NCBI GenBank assembly: GCA_032209605.1
Contig: JASFXZ010000014.1
Coordinates: forward strand, 8,989,774 to 9,053,773
Source of the DNA: Mactromeris polynyma
Taxonomy: Eukaryota; Mollusca; Bivalvia; Venerida; Mactridae
Direction of reading: 5' to 3'
Length of the DNA stretch: 64,000 bases
Shown: piece after piece, positions 24,823 to 38,300 of the stretch
How positions within the stretch are numbered: the stretch's first letter is position 1
Layout of the letters: each line of letters begins with the position of its first letter
Notes under the pieces: generated by a model
Databases searched by the model: none
Seen by the model: the letters and a program-made list of their open reading frames with translations, nothing else
What the model was told of the DNA's origin: nothing
Program-made: the position numbers and the translations under genes

Positions 24823-26165
24823 TCCATGAACCCAAAAAGTTTGAACAAACCTTGTAGAAGATCACCTAAAGAGGGGAAATTATATCGATATTGGGCCATT
24901 AGTTTTTTGACAAAAAGATTCTTGTAGTGTCCAGTACATACATATAATTATGAGACATGGCTCCCATCCCCTGGCAGCCATATTTTTGACGAATCAAAAT
25001 AATTTGTACAGTCTAAATAGAAGGTCATGCAAGGTTTTTTTATTGTAATTATAATTGTGGCAGTCTCTGAGAATTTTGGCCCAAATGCACTGAGCCTCGT
25101 TTCTGAGAAAAACGCAATAAAGATGCCGTCTTGTTTTCAATTAACTGTAACAGCTAGTTGAAAATTTCAGTAAAAGATTTATGAATCAGCTGTGAGCAGA
25201 AGCAAAACAATTATCGGTAAACATTGAGACGGTCCCTTTTTTCAAGGAAAAGAATATATACATTTATTTGTAAAATACTACTGTTTCTGAAAACATAGTT
25301 GCTGTATTAAATTTGTGTAACTCAGATTTTTTTTAGATCTAGCCTGGATGACCATATTAAAAGTGCTGTAATTTCCTACAAAAAAATGTCATTTCGCAAT
25401 AATCTTTGTTTTGTAGTGACAAAATATCCCAGTAACTCAATTTTGACCAGATACATGTATGTCATTTGGGCCAAAAAACTCAGAGAATGACGTAAATATA
25501 TATATCACTGCCTGATGTTTGTGGGTCTGTGTGGGGAGGCATTGTTTTGTGTATGTGGCGTTCACTGTAGCACATAAATCTCTCGTTATTGATAGTTCAA
25601 TCATTCAGACATAATAGTCGACCAGAAACCAAAAAAGTATGTTAATATATTTTGTTAAAACGGTCTCCGTAAAGCACCGATATTCGACGGAATCCATCTC
25701 GGAAAATAACGTCAATGCCCCAGATGATGATTATTCTAAAGCTTTATCAGTAATCAGGTTGCTTAACCCTCGACCAGTTTTTGATTATACAACTTAAACA
25801 CTTGTGCAAAGCTTCAGGTAACAGTCTATCAGTGTTGCTGATAAACCACACCAAGCTCATCACACACGGACAAACATCGGACGGTATAACATGAAACAGA
25901 GACACAACAAAAACATTATAACAATCTTTTAGCAAAACTATGTTTTTTCGTACATTGTCTAGATATGAACACAAAAAAAGAAAACTCATTTAAGACGCTA
26001 GTCTATTTTTTTAGGCAAAATTACGATTTCAGCCAGAAATAAATAGATGAACAAAATCTTCCACCTATCCAACAATGACTGGTCCATTGGATCTGAAATT
26101 TAAGAAGTCAGAACTTTATAAAGTAATAACAAACACGGTAGAATTTCCAAGCTTTATTTTTTATT
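24823..26165 (+). repeat. Second copy of the 8190-9250 repeat block
   Basis: It shares AAGATCACCTAAAGAGGGGA, GGTCTCCGTAAAGCACCG and ACATCGGACGGTATAACATG with the first copy. It carries an extra segment at about 25040-25490 that is not in copy 1. Confidence 0.7.
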
Positions 26166-26354
26166 TTAGTTAGGTAGATTTTTAATACGTTACGCCATAG
26201 TGTTTTCATGTACATTTGTATTGTGAAAGGAAGATCAAAATATAGTTTGAAAAGACAGTTTCATATTTTGATAAAACAAAGAGAATACGTAACTACAGCC
26301 TTTTTAGGCGAAACATTAATTAATAAAGAGTTTAAACAGAGTAAAGTGGTAAAG

Positions 26355-26893
26355 TCACTGTTCCATTTGAAACTCCTGCCAATGTACCTACGTACAATAC
26401 AGTATTACAACTGACCATATTTGTAGCAGTTATCTCCCTTTGTTCAATACTGTTCTAAGAATTGTGTAACAGACAAGTGCCACTTAAACATCTCGGAAAA
26501 ATATAATACAAATGACTCTTAACACTTGCCAGTGATAATATATTACTTATTTCTAAGACCAACAATAAAGATATACATGTAGTAACATAAATTCAAGCCG
26601 TGTAGATAAACATGTAAAACATTTAGCTTGAGATGTAACATATTGATGTCTTATGTGATTGGTTATGTATCATGTATCTGATTGAAACAGATTAAAGTTA
26701 CAAACAGAAATATAATGACGACATTTCTAGCGCATGTGACAGTAATAGTAATATCTTTGGTGTATAAATTTTAACTTAGAACATAAACATAATCATTCGT
26801 AAAAATCTCTATAAAATGCCGGATTAGCATAATTATTGTAGTAATTGATATGCTGGAACTTACACCGAACGTTCACAGATGTAGTAGAAAGCT
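26355..26893 (+). repeat. Second copy of the 11005-11552 block (possible solo LTR)
   Basis: CTGTTCCATTTGAAACTCCT to GATGTAGTAGAAAGCTT matches the block downstream of the gypsy relic. Only about 190 bp separates it from the 5' block here, against about 1.75 kb in copy 1. Confidence 0.6.
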
Positions 26894-26894
26894 T

Positions 26895-28085
26895 CCGTAT
26901 TACAATCATAATCCCTCCAACGGGAGTTTTCTGTGTTAACCATAGCTACACAACTTCTGCTGTCTGAATGTAAAATAATTATAGTTGAAATCTACGACTA
27001 CGCTGTACAAGCACATATAGACTTCCCGTGCTCGTTTAGCGCAGTGGTTACACAGTGCTTGAATGAAATAAATATGAAATTTACAATAACAGGCAATAAA
27101 GGATGTCTATAAAATCAATAAACAAGAAATAATTTTTTTGAAAGAAGAAATAAAATTTTATTTTGACCCCATACATATGGATATTCAGTGAAAGAATTTT
27201 AATTAACAGGATGACCTAGAAGTGAGTACGAATTATATACAAGTTATCGGACAGGCAGGGATTTCCACCTAATGGTCAGTTTGACCTTGACATTTGCCCA
27301 GTGATCTCAAAACCTGAAAATTAATAGACTTCATCTTCAACCCGTAGGAAATCACCCTACCGAGTATGGGTCAAAAGGGAATCGCTACCGTCCAACCGAC
27401 CGAAATGGGTAAAACAATATTCCCTTTTTTCCAGAGGGGCATTAATAAAAATAATCTACACGGAAGCAGTATGTAAATGAAAATATATGATGTCAAAATC
27501 TTTTTGACGCAGCTACGTGGAGATAGGAGAAAGAAGATGCAGATGTAACCCTAATTTTATTCCGTCAAATTGATTGAAACCTTGAATAAACAAGATTAAA
27601 GTAAATTATGAACAACATAACATGCATTTAGACATTACAAGATTAAGATTATTAGACTCTACGGCAAAACAATATAGAGCATACCGAGGGTATTCAACGA
27701 CTTCATTTTGATAAGTCAAAATGTTTACAACAGCAAAGTCCTGAATATAAAAATAACAGACAAAAGTCATTCTAATTCTGCCACACAACGCATGGTTGAT
27801 AAATTATGACGAATATCGTCTATAATCAATAGTATCTGGCGTGAAGTTAAAAGAGAAATTTCAATCTATCGATAATGTGTTGATTCAAAACAAGACAGGT
27901 GGAAATTTAAGTTATTAATCTATTCAACAAATTCACTTTAATTGTGACTTTTACTAATTTTAATTGCCAGAATAAGATCCGGATATCTTCATATATATTA
28001 GGAATTTACAAAATGTTTTGCATAGCTTATGGTATGTCTAGTGATCGCTATGTGGATACATTTTTTAGTTACGGTTTTATGTATC
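26895..28085. other. Spacer with a weak lectin-tail-like exon
   Basis: On minus, after an acceptor-like TATTCAG at about 27745, an open frame to 27606 reads DFAVVNILTYQNEVVEYP then YALYCFAVES. It recalls a C-type lectin C-terminus, but expected Cys residues are missing and its phase (0) does not match the upstream lectin exon (phase 1). I do not call it a gene. Confidence 0.25.
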
Positions 28086-28089
28086 TTAT

Positions 28090-28395
28090 GTTTCCCCTTT
28101 CCTATGTGTAGTTCCTTGACTTGATGTAAAATTCATCACCCCCCTCCCCCTTTCGACTCGCGGCCACTGACTTTATTGGCTTGTCCTGTGTTGTAGTCCA
28201 TCCATTCAATCCCACTCCCTAGTTGTCCCCTTAAATCCTTCATGATTGTTTTTTATAGTCTACCAGACAATTCCTTTACATGTTTCCCCTTGATATCCTC
28301 AATCCTTAATGTTCTGTAGGCTGTTGTTTGTCCGGGTATTGTTTGGAGGAATTGTCTTATGTATGCGGCGTTTCCTGTAACAACTTACGCTTAAT
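28090..28395 (+). repeat. Interspersed GGAACGCCACATAC family, diverged copy
   Basis: It contains the CCATTCAATCCCACTCCC, AATGTTCTGTAGGCTGTTG and ATGCGGCGTTTCCTGTAAC blocks in the family order. Confidence 0.6.
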
Positions 28396-28950
28396 TAACG
28401 GTTAATGAAATCCTCCAGCTTACATCCACCCGCCCAGTTTAGCTCTTTCGGTAATGAATTGCAGGAAAACTGGAGAGGTCAAATGACCGCTATAATTTAA
28501 TTACATTGATAGATTGGTCGATATTAAATCATCAGAATGAATGTTTTTAATAATAAGCATGACATGCTATTTTTCAATTATAAGACTTTATTATTTGTAA
28601 AATTATTATATCTAAGAAGTTGAACACCTTTCTGATGGCAAATGTTACAATTGGCGCGACACACTAATACTAGTTTCATCCTCAACAACGGCATATTTTA
28701 CTTATTTTATACTAATCCTCACCATCTTGCAATTCAACATGTGTTATTTGTACGAATTACTCAATCTCATTTTTAGTTTAAACTCAAATGTATATAGTTT
28801 GTTTCTATTATGAAACACACGCCTATAGTTTACTAATCACTATCGATGGGTCACCAATATGTATAGCACGGCCAAAGTCTGAAGGCACACAAACATTGAC
28901 AAATCGTCATTGGTTGGTTCAATCCATATATCAAATCAGTGTGTTTATTA

Positions 28951-29010
28951 CATAGCGTAATGGTTCCGCTTCAGAATTTCAACGCAAACAGTCGGGTTCG
29001 TATCCCGACA
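28951..29010 (+). repeat. tRNA-like sequence (SINE relic)
   Basis: A-box-like TAGCGTAATGGTTCCGC and B-box-like GGGTTCGTATCCC at tRNA spacing. The acceptor stem does not pair. Confidence 0.4.
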
Positions 29011-29310
29011 TTAATATTTGTCATATTTGTTTAGCACGATTTCAAGTATCATGCTTTTCACGAAATATGTGTGGGTGCATCAATGTAAACTAGATAAATG
29101 TGTCTTGGCAGAAAAGATGGAAAAGCGTTTCGTGTTTTCGCAGCAAGGACATTGTTAACAAAGTTCTCGACTTCACGACTTTATCAAAAGAAAAGAATAT
29201 AAATGGAAATAAAATACAACTTAATAATTTACATATAGAAGGATAAATTAAGAAAAAATATTTCCTAGAAGTATTCAAAATGTCACCACTTTGAATAAAA
29301 ATAAACACAT

Positions 29311-29380
29311 ATGTGAGGCTCGAACTTGTAACCCCTGGATTGTTAAGTGAATACTTACCTAATTGAACTATATCTAGGCA
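29311..29380 (-). repeat. tRNA-like sequence (SINE relic)
   Basis: On minus: TAGTTCAATTAGGTAAG, then AAGTTCGAGCCTCAC about 30 bases on, resembling Pol III A and B boxes. An open frame of 181 codons over this area is not a gene. Confidence 0.4.
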
Positions 29381-29835
29381 CACAGCTACATACTTGAATA
29401 ATTGTTCATGTTTCGAAAGTTGTGTACACCTTTTGACCCGAGACTTGATCACCCCGTTGTATGCGAAGTAAAACCGTCTAGCATAAGTAAATATTATTGT
29501 GCCCTCAGGGGCAATATTACAGAAACATCTTAAGTGAAATTTCATCCTTATCCTTAAAATTACATTTTCCATAACTGGTTTATTTAACATACAAGCTATT
29601 ATATGGTCAAATCCATAGTGATAAATGAATAGCATTAATATGTTGTTGTCATTACCATTAAAAAGCGTAACAGTTTAAATATGGTTTCGGAATTACATCC
29701 ATTTGAAGTTTTGAACTTAAGTGAAACTATTTAAGATTCACTTAAGATGCTTCTGTAATACGGGCCCAGATCTTGGCCCTACAAAACTGACGCTTAATTT
29801 AGGGACTGAGAAGCTGATAAGTAAACTCCGCTCTA

Positions 29836-29896
29836 CATTGGACTCGAACTCATGACATCCGGATCCGTTGCCAGGCTCTGTATCATTCGACCACTA
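29836..29896 (-). repeat. tRNA-like sequence (SINE relic)
   Basis: On minus: AGTGGTCGAATGATACAGAG followed by ATGAGTTCGAGTCCAAT. It sits 110 bases beyond the last recognisable lectin exon. Confidence 0.45.
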
Positions 29897-30009
29897 CATT
29901 TTTCACTTCACGTTAACCAATTTCCATTAGAAGTATTGTTGCGCGTCTGTGAGAAAATATGCTTGATTGCATAAGTCGATGTATATGATGTTTCTGTAAA
30001 AATACCTAC

Positions 30010-32365
30010 TGCGATTAGGTTGCCCGTCGTCCCAGTAGGTATAATTCATATGAATGACTGGATGTGTGTTTGGGTTTATCCAATGCCAACCATCATTCTT
30101 GTCTAGACGTATACCCCCAGTCCACACGGGGTTATAGTGACCGGCTCCTGTAAATACATTCTTACACTATTCAACAGAGAAAGTACAATGCTTTTATTTG
30201 CTTAAAATTACTGAAGTTAATGACTACACATGTGGCATTATTATTGACGTTAACGGCTTCACATGTGATATCATTATTGAAGATAATGACTACACATGTG
30301 ATATCATTATTGAAGATAATGACTACATTATTGAAGTTAATGACTACACATGTGATATCATTATTGAAGTTAATGACTACACATGTGATATCATTATTGA
30401 AGTTAATGACTACACATGTGATATCATTATCGACGTTAATGACTACACATGTGATATCATTATTGAAGTTAATGACTACACATGTGATATCATTATTGAA
30501 GTTAATGACTACACATGTGATATTATTATTGAAGTTAATGACTACACATGTGATATTATTATTGAAGTTAATGACTACACATGTGATATTATTATTGAAG
30601 TTAAGACTACACATGTGACATTATTATTGAAGTTTAGGACTGTCCATGTGACATTATTATTATTATTGAAGTTAAGGACTACACAGAATTCTTCTTGGCG
30701 ATGTGTCGCACGCACATGGAATTATAAAAATCGACAATGGTACCTCAGCAAGCGTGAAGAAAACATAAGGATTTTGAAAATCCAAACCTGAGTAACAAGA
30801 GGCACTGTTTGTGATGATAAGACATCCTATTTGTGCTAAACGTATGCTTACAAATAGAGCTCTAAACCAAACATTTACCTACACTTTGTAATGACATGAT
30901 AGCCACAATATTTAACATTTAAACGAAGTTATACGAGGATTCATCATGTTACTGTTGGACTGATGTGTATCCTCTTACGTTGCAGACTTGTAAGTAAAGT
31001 AATGTATAGCGAAGGGAGGATTAAGGTGGTACAGAGAACGCAACAAACCAATGCTTTCCCACGCAGATCCCAGAGAATCATCAGCACACAAACAGGAGTG
31101 GAGAATGTGTAAGGACAAATGCCTACGGGGATGGGGATATAAAGAATTGTCTGGCTGATTACCAAAACCAATTTCGTAGAGTAGAAAGAGAAGGGGACTA
31201 AAAGTGAGAAAAAAACTAACGGTACGCAGAGAAACTATTGAGGAAGCCAACAAGTGCGTTTTGTTCTGCTCCAGATTCGATGAACACCAGATGGGAGCGG
31301 TTTCTATCGCATCGAGACTGAAATCAGAAATTCATTATGTATTTTACGCTTGTATCATTTTTAAGGATTTTACTTATCTGAGACATGAATTCATTGTTGT
31401 TGAACGGGCCAAATTAAGTTGCATAAACTTCATTAATAACGACAGTTTTTTCATCATATATAAGATCAGAATATTAAACATATTTGTTTTCAACATTTCA
31501 TTCATATTTAGTGACTGCTCAAAGTGAATAAACCTGCATTTTGTAGTCTTATACTGCCCTTGTTATCAGTAACTAAATTATTTACATCAGTAATTGAAAC
31601 AACCACAAAACAGTAAATAAAAAACCTTATGTAAAGGTAACAGGAAAATTTTAGTTTTTAATTTGACATAATCTTACACACTGGTAACAGGGAATGTGAA
31701 TTTATTCGAATATTCGTTTGTAGGTCCGAATATTCGAATACTGATTCGACATTCGAATATTCGATAAAATATGTAATTTCAATATAAAAGCTGAATGCAA
31801 GTGTACTAAATTTCAATGATGATCAATATCGCATCGAATAACATTTTACATTAGAAAATAATATCTTCAGGTGCTAATTGACATGTAATGTTGTATATTT
31901 GGGGACAAAAGAGATATAACAATCTGGTGATGACACTAAAAATAGTAATGATGGGGATTTTTACAGCACAAGTGATCAGTTTAAAACACAAAATTGATAG
32001 CATAAACTTCGAATTTCAAATGTATTATTATTCAATAAGAAGATGAACGTTCGAATATTCGAATATTCGATCGGAAGGTTGACCGAATATTCGAAAACCA
32101 AAATTGCCATTCGTTGCATCTCTAGAATTTATAGATAAAAAGGTCCATTTAGTACAGAACAATTGCAATGTCGTGGAAATTAAAGGTCATGTAAAACACT
32201 TGAAAGTGCGTTTAAACCGCCCATTGCATATAACGTTAATAACAAGTATGTTATCAGAACATTGTATCCCTACACATACCTTCGCATCCTCGAAAGATGT
32301 TTTGTCGTTTAAATTTAGAATGTAGCAAGATGTGTTATACTGCAACCAGCCATCTTGACAAATTC
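30010..32365 (-). CDS. Lectin exons 7-9: second C-type lectin domain
   Basis: Exon 7 (86 nt) reads ICQDGWLQYNTSCYIL. Exon 8 (97 nt) reads SRCDRNRSHLVFIESGAEQN. Exon 9 (138 nt) has VWTGGIRLDKNDGWHW and YWDDGQPNR, with a QPN Ca2+-site triplet. Two of three exon lengths and all splice phases equal those of the first domain, so the two arose by tandem duplication. The terminal exon was not found. Confidence 0.78.
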
Positions 32366-35300
32366 CTGAAATATAAACGTAAAGCAAACTATACGTTAAA
32401 TGAGTGTAGTTTCAAGTTGCTATGTGAAAATGTGTCTCTTTATCAATTGGTTAGAAAATAGGGAAAATGTTAAGTACTGCATGATTAGTCGGGACCGGTA
32501 TATTGTTTGAAAGAAAACAATTGCTAGTATGTTTTGAGGTTGAAGATCTGTTCCGTGGTGGTTCGTCCAGACCTGAAACAATTTTGCGCTTCTGCAATGA
32601 TTTCCGCTGCTTGGATTAATTGTTAGGTAGTTGTAGCTCAGCTGCTGGTTCAAGAGTGGTGATCATTGTGTCCATGAGGTTGGTCATATTCCTGTCCGCC
32701 TTATTGTGTTGCAGGTTGTCGTCAAAACATCGATAATGGTGTCTCCATCAGGTTGAACTAACTCTGCTGGTACCTTGTCGATCCGGTCTTGTTCGTAGTC
32801 ATCATGGGTGTAACTGGGGCAGGATTAGCGAGGCAGTTCCCATTCCTCTCCAGGCTTAGACCACAGTCGATGTCCATGGTATTCTATCACTCACCCTGGT
32901 CTCTATCGCATGGCCGTTTGGGCTGCAGAGGAACCATTGCGCCCTGTCAATTCATTTATCTTGGAAGGCATCTGCCCAATGGCATTGTGTTGCGGTAGCT
33001 GTTTATTCCTTTCCGTACGGGTATGAACTATTGTCAAATTATTATAAAATAGGTTTTTAAGTGGTGATTTGAGTCACATAAACAGATAGAGTAATGTAGT
33101 GACTATTCCAGATATTTGGACGGATGAAGACAACTGGCTGGCTTCGTCTCTTACAAATTCTATAAACCTGATGTTTTTTGTTTCATGTGCTACGTAATTG
33201 ATTAATGAGGTTTTAATTATGTATTGCATATCTATTCAAATAATATTCAGTATATAGTAATAACATTGGTAATGCCCTACTGTTGCTTTTTTGTTACCTA
33301 TATGAAAATGATTGAAGAAGTCGAGAAGGTGATGTTACATTCAAAGAACACACCCGCCCCAAAAGCACAATGCTATTTTCCTGACAGTTGGTACGAAGGT
33401 TTTATTGTACCATTGCATAAAAAAGGTGATACAAACAATCCAGGAAATTATAGAGGTATAACTTTATTCAGTACATTGGGTGAATTGTTCTCGAAAGTAT
33501 TAAATAACCGCCTTACACTTTGGGCAGAACGTTATAAAGAATGTATATATAGAAGCACAAGCTGGTTTTAGAAAGAATATTAGCACTGTTTACAGCATTT
33601 TTATTGTTCATGGTATAATTAACAAACTGATAAATGAAAACAAGAAATTATATGTAGCTTTTATAGATATCACGAAGGCTTTTGATCATATTGTAAGAGA
33701 TGTTATATGGTATAACTTGATTAAACTAGGTGTACGTAGAAACATATTAGATATTGTTAGATCGTTGTATGATAATGTTAAAACTACATGTAGAGTTAAT
33801 ATGATAATGTATTAGGTGATGAGTTTGCGTGTTTATTAGGAGTTCTTCAGGGTGAGAGTCTTTCACCTTTCATTTTTTCAATGTACATTTGTATTTGAAT
33901 TATATATAAAAGAGCATTTTATGATAATGGATTTGATGGTGTGGATGTTGGTATGTTCAAGATATGTTTACTTCTATATGCCGATGATATTGTTATTATG
34001 TCGGAGAGTGAATCTGGTTTACACTTAGGATTAAATCTACTACAAGATTGTTGTCAAAAATGGAAATTAAGTGTGAATGTAGACAAAACTAAAGTCATGA
34101 TTTTCAAGAAAGGTGGGGCAAATAAAAGAAATGTTAAGTTTATTTTCAATAATAAAGAGTTAGAAATAGTAATAGTTTTAAATACTTAGGAATCATTTTT
34201 ACAACAGGGGGTTCTTTTAAAGCTACATATGAAGCTATGTCAGGCCAATGTTAGAAATCTTTATTTAAATTAAAATCATATTTCATTAAGTTTCGAAACA
34301 TGTCTGTCAGTCATAAGCTGGATTTATTTGATAAACTTATAGTTCCTGTACTTTGTTATGGTAGTGAATTTTGGGGGTTTTACGAAGCAAATAAGATAGA
34401 AAGTATATTTATTTACAATTGTGTAAACAAATATTGGGTGTAAGATCACAAACACAGAATAGTTTTATTTATGGAGAGCTTGGTAGATACCCATTAAAAA
34501 TAAGGCGTTCATGTAATTTTATCAGATACTGGTTTAAATTGATCGATGTCCTACAGAAAAGTATACTAACGTTACATATACTATGATGTTAAACGCTTTA
34601 ATAGAGCAAAACCCAAATAGTAAGTGTTGGACAAAATATGTTAAAACTATATTAGCAACAAATGGTTTTGCTGATGTTTGGCTGAATCAAGGAATTGGCG
34701 ATGTAGACGTTTTTTTATCAATATTCAGACAACGACTTTATGATGATTATTTACACATTTGGAATAGCGATGTAGAAAATTCATCTAGAGCTAGAACTTA
34801 TAAATTGTACAGTGCTTTTAGTTTTCAAAGTTTCGCTTTGAATTTTGTCATCTTCGAACATCTGCTCATAGATTAGAAGTAGAAGCCGGAAGATGGCATA
34901 AGCCTGTACAAATACCATATAACGAAAGAAAATGTAGATTATGTAATATCCTTGAAGATGAGTTTAATTTTTTATTAGAATGTCCATTATGTCACGAAAT
35001 TCGTCAAGTTCGTATAACAAAAAAATATTGGAAAAATGCAAATATCCTTAAATTTATTGACTTGATCAATTCAAATAACAAAAACTATTATAAGAAATCT
35101 TGCCACGTATACGTAAAATCATTTGAAATGAGAAACAAAACATTTTATATGAATTAATATAGTCTCATACAGCTTAGTACTATACGTTTCCTATGTTGTA
35201 CCCTATTTACATTAATTTATAGATACTGTTTTTTTCCCAGTACAATGTTATACTTATATAGGTTCATTAGATTTTATTATTATATGTAAAATTAACGCTA

Positions 35301-38300
35301 TTTAGATTTGTATCACATTTTGTATTTACAATAACGTTGTACTAGAACTGTTGAAACTATATACATATATTCTGATAGTATTAATGTGGCCATTGACCAC
35401 ATATTGTAAATGAATCGTCAGTAAAAAAAAATCAGTAATACAAAATGAACGGTCCATTGCATGTAGTAGATATGTGGATATGCTGTTAGTATCCTGATAT
35501 TGCATGGGTCAAGGCTAAGGTAAAGTTCGATACGGAATAAAAAGTTTGTAATATCGCTCCCTAAGAAATCGAGTTATACAACATCTGTACTTTAGTTGAT
35601 TCTTTTAGAACTGATGATAAAGACCAATAGCGTATTGCGTGTAAAAATTAAGCGGTCTTCGATCTCGGATTTGCGTTTTTGCATTAAAAATGAATACAAA
35701 TCGGTCAATTTTTTAATGGTCAATCATAATAACAGCATAATAAGAATTTAAATAACTTAATTTCCAATTACAATATTATCAACAATAATTGGTTTGTTTC
35801 GGAAACAAAAATGAGGGATAAAATGTTCTTGTCCAACATACGATGATGCTCAGGATAGCGTTCATTCCAGTTTGTATAATTTATGGCTAAAGATCCAGTC
35901 AATGGGTCTTGCCATTTCCAATGTCCATTTTGCCCAATACCTCCGGTCCATATTGCAGTGTTATGTTGTGCGTCATCACTGTTATATCTATGTAGAATGT
36001 CACCTAAATATAATAAAATGATCAGTTTAAACTTACTTTACATCAATTCAGAACAAAATCTTAAAAATTATCTAAACGCTCGATGGCTGCTTCCTGTGTT
36101 ACCAACAAATACTCCAATTTAACTCCGCTGAACATGGTACTCTAACTCACAACCTTCGGATCGGGAGTCCGGCGCTATTTCCCTTGACCACTACGCCTCC
36201 CTTTATCATAAAACGCAGTATATTGATGCAGACACAAATCATTCAAAATGCATACCCCTAGCAGTGTGTTTACTATTCACGAATCTCAAATAATTATATG
36301 AGCGAGTCCATTACAAACCAGCATTAGTAACGTTGGTTATGACGTCGAATTTGTCCCAATGAAAGTTTTGACGTCACAATTTATAATGTACTTTCACCGA
36401 AGTGTATCGTTGGCTTAAGTGTGAGCTTAGCTAGCAGTTAAATCGATTTAAACCGGCAGTATTTTACCTGTCCTTATCAAGAACCGAAGAACCAGCATTT
36501 CGTCCAATGAGGTATGATTAATTAACCTGTCGCCAGTCTTCAATCGTTGATTCAGTTTACCAATATTAGGACTAAATATAAGTGGTACATGCAAATGTAT
36601 TACTACACATGATTGCATTATCCAATATAATCGCTTGAAAATCTTAGACAAACAACCTTAGACAAATAAATCTGTACTGGAGTCCGATAATGAGAAGATT
36701 GAATGGATTTCTATTTCAATACTTGAACGACATTTATTAATGTTAACAATACTCACGGTAGGCGTCGCTCGTATTCAGATGTTGTTTAATCAAGTTTTGC
36801 TCCTCTTCCGAGTTGATACTTATCAAATGCGAATCCTCTTTCTGGCATAATGTCTAAAAAGAATTATACAATACAATACAATACAATACAATACAATACA
36901 ATACAATACAATACAATACAATACAATACAATACAATACAATACAATACAATACAATACAATACAATACAATACAATACAATACAATACAATACAATACA
37001 ATACAATACAATACAATACAATACAATACAATACAATACAATAGCATTTACCATCTACCAAGGAGCGAAAAATTGTTTCTTTATACAGTAATATGCTGCA
37101 ATATTTGCGGCTACAGAATGGATAACAAGAAATATCTGCGCCGAAAAATAACCATTATTGTGCCTCTAAGTGTCTATTTTAAGATATTTTCGAAGGACCC
37201 GCTCCAAATTTCCGCTTCATAAAACCGCCATGGTTCCGAGCATCATCAGACAGATTAAAGTTTATATTCAGTGGCAAGTTCATATCTCAAGTTAAGAGAT
37301 AAGATAAACAGTTAATTTTAATCGAGATTATATGATTATGGTTTTTACTAGACATGTACATCAGAAGTCGAGTATACTTACTCTAGCATGCTGAGGGTCT
37401 TGTCTCTCGCTTAACTGGAATAAGTAACAACTTAAGCCTAACAAAACCCATCCATCGGGACAAAGTCCTGAAAATATAGTATATATAATATAGTATAGTA
37501 ATGAACTTGTAAAATTCGAGGGTTCTGTGCAAGACTATACTAACTCCTATGTATTTATATAAGAGTTAGTATAGTCTTGCACTGAACCCTCGAGTAGCTA
37601 CCATTATACAGCCTTCCTTGCCGAAACGGAATACAAGTCAAAATTTTATGGAGCATAATTACATATTTTTTATTTCAAAAATGTATATTACATTCTAATA
37701 AATCAGTACAGCCCGGGGCAATTTCATTACGTTGGCTAAACACAGTGGGTGGTTAATTAGTCTTAAACGATAATGATCATGAGACGTTAAAATAGCGTAT
37801 ATATAATCGGCTATAGCATGGAGCCAATATCGATCAGATCGGGGAAATCTTGCGATGAATCAGAAAGTTGGACATGGTATAGTCTAGTTCCCCGATAATA
37901 ACGTGATTTCCGCGTAAACAGTGGACGAGTCCATTTTATGTAAACTTACAAAACAGTAGTTCACTTTTTTTTCCATTTGAGCAGTACACCTGTTGCAAAG
38001 AGGCAGCTAGTAAATGGCAATGACTCCACATTTACACCATACATGAAAGGAAATCGAAATACAGTCGGACCTCGTTTATTCGCCAACATTCCATCCGAAT
38101 ACTCGGTATCAACCGAAATAAATATCAGGTTCCGATGTATCTTCTTATAAACGTCGAATAAACCATATATTATTCGAAACAAATGTTTAGAACAGAGAGA
38201 ATACGTAACTACGGGGAACGCCACATACACAAGACAATACCTCCCCACGCAGACCCAGGAAAAACAACAATCCACAAAACATAACGCACCTAAGGAGGTC

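Noticed and set aside
27606..27745. Missing C-terminal exon of the second lectin domain
   Set aside because: It lacks key Cys residues and is open only in phase 0, while the upstream exon ends in phase 1.
29090..29635. 181-residue open frame on minus
   Set aside because: It overlaps a tRNA-like SINE relic, lacks any domain feature, and is AT-rich in composition.
30171..30791. Long open frames on both strands (up to 197 residues) across the 33-bp repeat
   Set aside because: The repeat length is a multiple of three, so frames stay open by arithmetic; no start context or splice logic, and the array is intronic.
36823..37061. Several 64-74-residue open frames of YCIVL or NTIQY repeats
   Set aside because: They are translations of a pure pentanucleotide microsatellite in an intron.
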